Of a stretch of 20,651 bases of DNA, positions 14,731 through 20,651 are shown piece by piece. Source of the DNA: Methylacidiphilaceae bacterium UBA1321 (lineage in GTDB: Bacteria > Verrucomicrobiota > Verrucomicrobiia > Methylacidiphilales > UBA1321); assembly GCA_002306945.1 (NCBI GenBank), contig DBTH01000045.1, positions 457 to 21,107 of the forward strand, given 5' to 3'. The notes beneath the pieces are model-generated. The model did not search any database, had not been told where the DNA came from, and saw only the letters and a program-made list of their open reading frames with translations. Made by a program: the position numbers and the translations under genes. The stretch's first letter is position 1; each line of letters begins with the position of its first letter.

Positions 14731-15747
14731 CTACTGTGTTTTCCCATCGATCCCCGGCAGAATCTCGGGTACGCCCTTGAAGATGCGGAAGACCGCGATG
14801 TCGAGTGTTTGCGGGGCGGGTGCTTGACCGATGTGGAACGTGATCTTATCGGCAACGCTGCGTTGATCTCCAGCCAGCAGGGAGAAACTCTCCAATGCCA
14901 CGTCGGGCAGCTCATTGCTCGGCAATGGGCCGGTGCCCTGCTGAAGCAACGCGCAAACCGAGATGACTCCGGCGGGCGAGGTGCGAAAGACGATTGCGAG
15001 GTGATAGATCTCACCGGACTGAATCACCCCTTGCACGCGTACCGCATTCGTTGAACTGTTCTTGTCTCCCGTACCGTCACCATCCAGATCGAGCTGCTTT
15101 CCACTGGTGAATGCTTTCAGCACCAACTGGCGCGAGTCTGGGTCCAGATTCAAGTTGAAGCCGAGTGTCCCGCATTTACCCCAGAGCGAAAGATCCGGGG
15201 GATGGCCGCTATCGTTGGTGATGCGGAAAAACAGGTCGAGTGCGCCGTCGATTTTCGCCAGCCCCTTTTCGTATATGACAAAACCCGTCAGGGACGATGC
15301 CACCGTATCCGGTATGACGCCAATGCCGACGCTGCGCACTCCTGACTTTTCCGGGAGGGACGCTCGCAGGAACGGCGTCGCTGAAAAACCCGGATCGCTC
15401 ACGATCTCGATCTTGACTTCCCCAGGCTCGGGTTTCTTCGGCCCTTCGTTAATTTGCGGCAAGATGCGTCCGCCAGTACCGGAGGCGATGGTGGCGCCTT
15501 TCGCAGCGAACTCCGGCGTGATCTTCTCGATTCCGCCGGGCTTGTTTTTGATCAACCCTTGCGGATCGTCGAGCGTCAAATTCAAAGTCATCTCCGACCG
15601 CAATGGCACGGCCAGTAGTCCCAGCACCGCGGCGACGATGAGCGCGCGCAAGACTTGTCTACCTGACTCCCAAGGCACTGCGAGCGCTGGAGGAAATATT
15701 GACGTGCGTTGTGGGAGTTGGATCGGGCAGAGCAGTTTCATAGACAT
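14731..15747 (-). CDS. Secreted or membrane-anchored LamG/concanavalin-A-like domain protein
   Basis: This protein of up to 338 residues has a hydrophobic segment (about 34-48, RALIVAAVLGLLAVPL) and then a single beta-sandwich domain of the LamG/ConA-like lectin type. Supporting strands are GALDLFFRITNDS (168-180), LGFNLNLDPDSRQLVLKAF (195-213) and GEIYHLAIVF (245-254), the last being the classic 'W/Y-H-L-A' strand. A DLDGDGTGDKN segment (220-230) looks like a calcium-binding DxDxDG loop. The start is uncertain. The ATG at 15747 has AGGAA 6 bases upstream but overlaps the end of the upstream gene by 89 bp. A TTG at 15649-15651, 7 bases after the upstream stop, would give a perfect short signal peptide. 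No catalytic residues are recognised. The likely role is binding glycans at the envelope, as part of the polysaccharide-use operon with the two upstream genes. Confidence 0.65.
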   Translation of the reverse strand: MSMKLLCPIQLPQRTSIFPPALAVPWESGRQVLRALIVAAVLGLLAVPLRSEMTLNLTLDDPQGLIKNKPGGIEKITPEFAAKGATIASGTGGRILPQINEGPKKPEPGEVKIEIVSDPGFSATPFLRASLPEKSGVRSVGIGVIPDTVASSLTGFVIYEKGLAKIDGALDLFFRITNDSGHPPDLSLWGKCGTLGFNLNLDPDSRQLVLKAFTSGKQLDLDGDGTGDKNSSTNAVRVQGVIQSGEIYHLAIVFRTSPAGVISVCALLQQGTGPLPSNELPDVALESFSLLAGDQRSVADKITFHIGQAPAPQTLDIAVFRIFKGVPEILPGIDGKTQ

Positions 15748-16879
15748 GGCAGTTTCCTGTTTGTTTCGACGTAAAAATGAAACTGCGTCCCGATGGCGTC
15801 GTCAGCGGATGGGGATGGGCATCCTGTTCCTCGACTGTCGAATCATGGCGACAGATATTGACCAGCCGCGAACCGTTTTCAGACGGGTCGACGACCGAGA
15901 TGAATCCGTCCGGGCGGTCGACCAGTATCCGTCGCCCGTCGAGCAATCCGGTGGCGTGCCAGAACGTGATTCCATCCAGAACCACCTCGCGCAACAGTTC
16001 GCCCGTCCACGCACGCGAGGCCAGAAAACTGCTCTTGCCGCGACCGCCGTGATAGATGATGCTTTGCCCATCCGGCGCCCAATTTTCATGCGAGCGCCAC
16101 TCGCCATCTGGTTCCGGTGAAAGGGGACGAACCGTGTCGTCCGGCTCCAGGCACCAGATGCGATTGTGCGGCGGGCGTACGCCGGTTTCATCGAAGCCTT
16201 CGCGGTTGAAAAGAATCCGGCCAGTACCGAGCGGGTCGAATTGCACATGCGTCACCCACAACGGCACTTCGGCGGCGAGGCGGGCGAGGCCTGTTTCGAC
16301 ATCGATCAAGTAAATCCGCGTCACCAATCCTTCGCGATCCATGCGGCCCGTTACCTGACGCATCTGTTCCCATTGATTGGCGGCGGGATCTGCAAACGCG
16401 CACGGGTCGGTGCACGGCACACACAATGTCTTGCCGTCGGGCGAAATGTGCGTGAATGCGCCGTACCAGTTCGCAGGTAGTTCGCTAACGCGGCGAACGA
16501 TACCCGTGTCATCGTCGAGTTTGATGGCGTACACAACGTCATCCTGGATATAGAAAATCCGGTTGTGCGTGGCATCCAGGCAGGGCGAGGCTTTACTCAA
16601 GCCACGCGCTCCGCCTTGCGGATAAACGTAACTGTGGAGCAGTCCGTTTTCATTGCGGCTCAATTGCCGCAAGGCTCCTGTCGCACGGTCGATGGAAAAC
16701 AGATTGGGATGCCCCGTCCGTTCCGACAGGATCACCAGCCAGCGGTCATCCGCCGTCACGCTCGGGCTGGTGAAATAGAGACCCTGGTTCTTGTGCGTCC
16801 CCCGCGTCCACTGCGTCACACGCGCACCGGTCGACGCGTCGGTGTACTCCGTTTTTTCCGATGGAAAAATAGAGGTCAT
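15659..16879 (-). CDS. Oligogalacturonate lyase-like beta-propeller (polysaccharide lyase family 22 type)
   Basis: This is a 406-residue protein with no signal peptide, so probably cytoplasmic. It is built of repeated propeller blades, with motifs such as FTSPSVTADDRWLVILSERTGHPNLF (split around residues 36-61), AFTHISPDGKTLCV (141-154), THVQFDPLGTGRILFNREG (210-228) and SHENWAPDGQSIIYHGG (263-279). The late motif QDAHPHP (Gln352, His355, His357), together with His264, matches the manganese-binding set described for Yersinia oligogalacturonate lyase, and His211 is a candidate catalytic base. The family converts unsaturated digalacturonate and short oligogalacturonides to 4-deoxy-L-threo-5-hexosulose uronate, a step of pectin catabolism. 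A GAAAGG Shine-Dalgarno sequence precedes the ATG. It follows the giant secreted gene by 32 bp. A non-lyase TolB-like propeller is the main alternative. The C-terminal 20 residues look unstructured and overlap the next gene. Confidence 0.78.
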   Translation of the reverse strand: MTSIFPSEKTEYTDASTGARVTQWTRGTHKNQGLYFTSPSVTADDRWLVILSERTGHPNLFSIDRATGALRQLSRNENGLLHSYVYPQGGARGLSKASPCLDATHNRIFYIQDDVVYAIKLDDDTGIVRRVSELPANWYGAFTHISPDGKTLCVPCTDPCAFADPAANQWEQMRQVTGRMDREGLVTRIYLIDVETGLARLAAEVPLWVTHVQFDPLGTGRILFNREGFDETGVRPPHNRIWCLEPDDTVRPLSPEPDGEWRSHENWAPDGQSIIYHGGRGKSSFLASRAWTGELLREVVLDGITFWHATGLLDGRRILVDRPDGFISVVDPSENGSRLVNICRHDSTVEEQDAHPHPLTTPSGRSFIFTSKQTGNCHVYETALPDPTPTTHVNISSSARSALGVR

Positions 16880-16911
16880 GACCGCCTTTCAAACATTGAG
16901 CAGGAGCGAAA

Positions 16912-19900
16912 TTATTGCACCAGGTACGCGTCGAGTTCCATCGGGCCGGAGTCGACGTCGAACGTCAGCGCGCCGCCGTCGGTCTTCGATGGAACCGTTT
17001 CGTTCGTCACCAGGTTCTTCACCGTACCCTTGACTCCCGGCAACTTCACTGTGAACTTCCTGGCCGCATATCCCTTGAACGCCACGCCCACGTAGGTTCC
17101 GTTTGCCGACGGATAGGTGCGCACCTTCAAGTCGGCGTCGCCCTGGTCGGCGACCGTTCCGGGAATGGCAGGCAGCGCCAGAAACGCCTGCGCGAAGCGC
17201 CGATGAGCGTCGGCAAATCCGCGTCCGTATGTATAGACGGTGTAATTCAGCGTCCGCGCGTCGCCATGGAAATAGGAGAGCAACTCCAGCGCCATGCTGA
17301 ACGGCCCACCGGCTGGCGTGATCATGTTGCCCTCATATTTCGGGTTGATCGATCGCGCACCGATTTCGTCGTACGAAACCACGTTACTGACGGCGAGACC
17401 GTCCGGCATCTGGAAATAATTCAGATACTCCGGCTTGTCCGCGTAGCAGAGATAATTGGCCGGGGCGAAAATCTGCATACCCTTCACGTCCTTGTAAAGC
17501 TGCGGACGAATGCCGTAGTCGGCACGATTGACACCCTTGCTCGCCGCGCCGAAATTCCCGGTACGCATCACCTCGATGTAATCGGCAGCAGTCAGCGCTT
17601 TGCGGGAGGCTCGTTCTTTTTCATAGGCCGCGCGGCCACCATCGGGCGGGGGCTTGACGACGTTCGAAACGAACGCCCAGGAGGTGATGTCGGGCTGGAT
17701 CAGACCGAATTTATCCTCATCCCAATTGTAGTAATAGAGCGTCATGTCGGATCGGTAACTTTGCAGCAACTTCGCTAGTTTGGCGTGGAACTCCATGCGC
17801 TTCTGGTGCCACCAATCGTCGTACTTGCCCTTCATCTCGCCTGCGGCCCAGGCCGCCGCCTGCGCATCGCCACCGGCGGGCAACTTCAAGCCGGTCTCTT
17901 TGGCAAACAGGGCGATGTCGGCCTTCGTATAGCTAATCGGCATTCGATTGCAGCGAATGCGCCACAGCATGCCATTCAATTGCGGATTGTCCTTCACGTA
18001 CGGTTTGTACAGGTGGTCGACGTACTTCTGCATGTCTTCCCACGTGAGCGGATTGAGCAGGTCGGCACACCACGGTGCGAAACGGTTGGGTTTGGTCGGC
18101 TGTCCGGCCACATCGACGGCCCAGGCTTCCTTCGGCAAATCAGCCGAGCCGCCGAACTCGACGCGCGGAACGTAGTCGATTCCGAATTGCTTTGTCGCTT
18201 CAAGGTAGAGCTCGTGCTGCGACTTTTTCGAGGGAATGGGGGAAGCCGCCGTGTCGCCCGGCTGGTAATCCTTGTGCGCCCAGTAACTGTGATCGTCGAT
18301 CACCACCGTGCTGTACCCGTTGAGGGCAGGGCTATAGTTCGAGAAAAACCACTTGAGCATGATCGGGGAGATCGTCGAGTAGCCCATCAACTTCGCATAG
18401 CGCACGAAATCAGCCGGGGCCGAGTCGGGCTGCCGTTCCCAGTCGAGACCCAGAACACGATGGGGCAAATCCTTGGGTTTTTGAATGACTGGTGCGTTCT
18501 TCTCCGCATCGATCTCATAGAGCTTGATCCGCCCTACCGCGGGGCCAGCCGACCACATGGCGTAGTACTGGCCCGGCTTCATTTTGTTCATGAAGTAGAT
18601 CCAGAACCCGTTTTCCGCCGAAGCCGTTCCGACACCACCGGTGCCGACCGATTCATCATCGAGTGGGAAAATCACATCGTACCACTGCCACTTCTTGCTC
18701 AACGGCCAGTTATCGTAGGGGTCGTCTGTGCCCACGCCGTTTTTCCAGCCGACATCAGTGAAATTCTGGCCGGATTGAAGCTCGATCGGCGCGAAGCGGG
18801 GTTGATCTTCCGGATATTCGATGCGCACGAGATAGGTCGTGTGCGGCTTGAGTTTGCCGCGACCCAACCGATAGGCGTACCAGCCGTAATCACACTCACG
18901 CGCCTTTTTACCGAGGACATCGCTGATCTTGATGTTCACTGCGGCGCCCGGAGTCATGTACGACGTTTCATGGTCGAACCCGCCCTGCAAGTACGGGTGC
19001 GGATCGTCGTAGAGCGAAGCCGTCGCGTCGATCTCGTCGATCAACTTCAACTTTCCATAAGGGGTTTCTTCCACCTGCTCGGGCAACATGGGCAACGACT
19101 CGTTGTCACGCTTGGCGAAGGAGAGGCGATCGAGTTCGATTGTGCCCGAGTAGAGAGGCCCGCCCGTGGCATCCTCTACCATCAGGTTCGCGTTGAACCG
19201 GCCCCGCAGATAAATCGTCTGCGCGGTCTCACGGTCGATTGCCACCGTCGCCTGCGCGATCTTTTCCGTGGCGGCGGTCAGTTCGGTTTGTCCGCTCTTG
19301 ATCTCCTTGCTGTTGAAATCGGTCAGCTTGTACTTGAGCACCGCGCCGCCGGATTTCTTCAAGTCGGCGGGGAACGAGAAAATGATTTCGAAGGGCTTGC
19401 CTTGTTTGGCGTCGCTCAGGTCGAATAACTGATACGGCACGGCCTTGCCGCCCGGCTCGCGCAATTGCACCAGGAACGGATCCAGTTCTGCAACCAGAGG
19501 TCCCTTGACCAGACCGCTGTTGTTGCCGACGAAGGTCAGGTGTCCGCCCCAGATGCGGATGGCAATCGTGTTGTTCTCGCCGTAGCGGATCAACGACGGA
19601 GGCACCGTGTACACCCGCGTATACCAGTTCTTGTACTTGTACTCTCCGTTGAACCCGCCGATGCGCTGGCCGTTGAACCAGGTGTCGTCGTCGGACGGAA
19701 TCGAGCAGAGTGTTAATTCGAGCGGAATGCCTGCCGCCTCCTTGGGGATGAACAGTTGCTGACGGTACCAGCCATAGCCGTAATGCTCGATGCCCTGCTT
19801 CTGCCAGCTTTCGCCCGATTTCAATGTCTGCCACTTTGAAGCGTCGAACTTGTCGGCGTACCACTTTTCGCTCATGCCCTGATCGCCCGGATCGGTGGCG

Positions 19901-20583
19901 AAATACCATTCGCCGTCGATGCTGATGGACGTCCGCTGGCTCTTCCACGAATCCTCCGTGAACGACACTCCACCCACGCCGATCTCCTTGATCGAGATCA
20001 CCGCATCCTTGTCCGGCGCGGCCATCCGGAACGCCAACCCGGCCACGGGACCGAACCCCTTTAATTTAAAATTCGCTACAGGCAAAATCACCCGTGTCCA
20101 CTCCCCTGGATTTGCCGCGAAGGGAGCCTGACAGGTTCCCGCCGTCTTGCCGCGTTGCAGGAGATGGAATGTCAACTGCGCCGGCTTGGTGCTCTTGCAC
20201 AGGAATGAGATATAATTGTTCTGGCCCTTTGCCCACACCCCGCCGTTGGCCGGGCCATCGCCGGGCAACAAAATGCGCACGGTTGTCCGCGCCGGCTCCA
20301 TCAGTCCGGCTTTCAATCGCAGCACCGGCTTGTCCCCCTCCTTCTCGATCACAAACGGCTTTTCCGTCGCGCCCGACTGTGGATTCTCCACCATCCACAA
20401 CGCCGTGTTCGAATCGCTGAAACAATCGATCTCCATCGGCTTGGCCACGACCGCTTTCGCCTGTTTTGCGGCACCAACCGTCGCACCCATTCCGAACGGT
20501 TGAAGGGCATCGGCCATGGCGGGCAGGTTCAGTCCGAGACAAAGGAGGGATACGATGGGAGCGAGCTTGGAGACGTTCATCAT
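16912..20583 (-). CDS. Large exported multidomain putative glycoside hydrolase
   Basis: This 1223-residue exported protein has a signal peptide (hydrophobic 8-20, likely cut after PAMA, residue 24). Residues about 45-205 look like a carbohydrate-binding jelly roll (EIDCFSDSNTALWMVENP, EWTRVILPVANFKL, VISIKEIGVG). Residues about 218-350 match the glycoside hydrolase family 2-type sugar-binding fold: ISIDGEWYFATDP, YGWYRQQLFIP, DDDTWFNGQRIGG and YGENNTIAIRIWGG. A further beta-rich region spans about 365-700. From about 708 (RVLGLDWERQPDSAPADFVR) to about 1130 there is an alpha/beta, TIM-barrel-like part with acidic clusters (VVIDDHSYW, YVPRVEFGG, YYYNWDEDKFG), then a C-terminal beta-domain. I cannot assign the barrel to a known family or name catalytic acids. 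The first ATG has GGAAG 7 bases upstream. It probably leads an operon with the PL22-like and LamG-like genes, so a uronic-acid-containing polysaccharide is a likely target (inference). Confidence 0.78.
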   Translation of the reverse strand: MMNVSKLAPIVSLLCLGLNLPAMADALQPFGMGATVGAAKQAKAVVAKPMEIDCFSDSNTALWMVENPQSGATEKPFVIEKEGDKPVLRLKAGLMEPARTTVRILLPGDGPANGGVWAKGQNNYISFLCKSTKPAQLTFHLLQRGKTAGTCQAPFAANPGEWTRVILPVANFKLKGFGPVAGLAFRMAAPDKDAVISIKEIGVGGVSFTEDSWKSQRTSISIDGEWYFATDPGDQGMSEKWYADKFDASKWQTLKSGESWQKQGIEHYGYGWYRQQLFIPKEAAGIPLELTLCSIPSDDDTWFNGQRIGGFNGEYKYKNWYTRVYTVPPSLIRYGENNTIAIRIWGGHLTFVGNNSGLVKGPLVAELDPFLVQLREPGGKAVPYQLFDLSDAKQGKPFEIIFSFPADLKKSGGAVLKYKLTDFNSKEIKSGQTELTAATEKIAQATVAIDRETAQTIYLRGRFNANLMVEDATGGPLYSGTIELDRLSFAKRDNESLPMLPEQVEETPYGKLKLIDEIDATASLYDDPHPYLQGGFDHETSYMTPGAAVNIKISDVLGKKARECDYGWYAYRLGRGKLKPHTTYLVRIEYPEDQPRFAPIELQSGQNFTDVGWKNGVGTDDPYDNWPLSKKWQWYDVIFPLDDESVGTGGVGTASAENGFWIYFMNKMKPGQYYAMWSAGPAVGRIKLYEIDAEKNAPVIQKPKDLPHRVLGLDWERQPDSAPADFVRYAKLMGYSTISPIMLKWFFSNYSPALNGYSTVVIDDHSYWAHKDYQPGDTAASPIPSKKSQHELYLEATKQFGIDYVPRVEFGGSADLPKEAWAVDVAGQPTKPNRFAPWCADLLNPLTWEDMQKYVDHLYKPYVKDNPQLNGMLWRIRCNRMPISYTKADIALFAKETGLKLPAGGDAQAAAWAAGEMKGKYDDWWHQKRMEFHAKLAKLLQSYRSDMTLYYYNWDEDKFGLIQPDITSWAFVSNVVKPPPDGGRAAYEKERASRKALTAADYIEVMRTGNFGAASKGVNRADYGIRPQLYKDVKGMQIFAPANYLCYADKPEYLNYFQMPDGLAVSNVVSYDEIGARSINPKYEGNMITPAGGPFSMALELLSYFHGDARTLNYTVYTYGRGFADAHRRFAQAFLALPAIPGTVADQGDADLKVRTYPSANGTYVGVAFKGYAARKFTVKLPGVKGTVKNLVTNETVPSKTDGGALTFDVDSGPMELDAYLVQ

Positions 20584-20597
20584 AAAGGTACTTCCCA

Positions 20598-20613
20598 GCG
20601 CCTGGTGAGGCGC
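20598..20613 (-). promoter_or_regulatory. Hairpin in the leader directly before the Shine-Dalgarno site of the large glycosidase gene
   Basis: GCGCCT (20598-20603) and AGGCGC (20608-20613) form a perfect 6-bp, GC-rich stem with a 4-nt loop. On the minus strand the hairpin ends one base before the GGGAAG Shine-Dalgarno (plus-strand 20591-20596) of the gene starting at 20583. It could modulate ribosome access or mRNA stability. It is too short and has no U-tract for a terminator. About 38 bp remain upstream in the window, in which no convincing promoter was found. Confidence 0.3.
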
Positions 20614-20651
20614 CGTTTATCTTAGTCGTAACTATTCAAAACCTCACGCCC

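Noticed and set aside
14493..15014. 173-codon frame extending the small ORF into the LamG-like gene
   Set aside because: Its upstream two thirds overlap the LamG-like coding sequence in another frame and are Ser/Arg/Pro-rich, typical of a shadow. Only the last 61 codons, outside the overlap, are kept as a possibility.
17785..19428. 547-codon plus-strand frame inside the large glycosidase gene
   Set aside because: It is antisense to a protein with clear signal peptide and domain motifs. The shadow translation is rich in Arg, Val and His with no recognisable domain.
20614..20645. TTGAAT ... TAAGAT promoter for the large glycosidase gene on the minus strand
   Set aside because: The spacing between the hexamers is only 9 bp, far from the 16-18 bp needed, and the window ends close by.

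Overview
The window looks like a piece of a chromosome from the phylum Verrucomicrobiota. The main reason is a four-gene prepilin-like block whose sizes and N-termini match the 'Verru_Chthon cassette' proteins A, B, C and D, described from Verrucomicrobium spinosum and Chthoniobacter flavus. A PEP-CTERM protein with autotransporter-type beta-strand repeats and several secreted carbohydrate-active proteins fit the same assignment. All family assignments were made by reading translated sequence; no database search was run.

Layout. (1) 1-2768, minus strand: housekeeping genes. These are a 3'-truncated lepA (elongation factor 4) and a tight gloA-rpe pair (glyoxalase-like protein, ribulose-phosphate 3-epimerase) with a 4-bp ATGA overlap. 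(2) 2769-3165: a gene-free stretch with short repeats. (3) 3166-7737, plus strand: a PEP-CTERM/beta-strand-repeat surface protein, a possible 24-residue leader ORF, a secreted CBM9-like carbohydrate-binding protein and a sialate O-acetylesterase-like protein. The last three are linked by ATGA overlaps. (4) 7765-14393, minus strand: the prepilin-like cassette in transcription order D, B, C, A, followed by a secreted protein of unknown function. (5) 14394-14730: a gap with a possible 61-residue ORF and a perfect 12-bp palindrome. (6) 14731-20583, minus strand: a very large secreted multidomain glycosidase-like protein, an oligogalacturonate-lyase-like (PL22) beta-propeller, and a membrane-anchored or secreted LamG-like protein, nearly abutting or overlapping.

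Interpretation (inference). Regions 3 to 6 read as an accessory polysaccharide-use locus. The large exported enzyme would act outside the cytoplasm on a plant or algal uronic-acid-containing polymer. The O-acetylesterase-like protein would remove acetyl groups. The propeller, which has no signal peptide, would cleave unsaturated oligogalacturonides inside the cell. The prepilin-like cassette beside them could build a short pseudopilus or secretion/adhesion device. No prepilin peptidase, assembly ATPase, secretin or exosortase is encoded in the window, so those parts must come from elsewhere in the genome. No rRNA, tRNA, CRISPR array or intact insertion sequence was seen.
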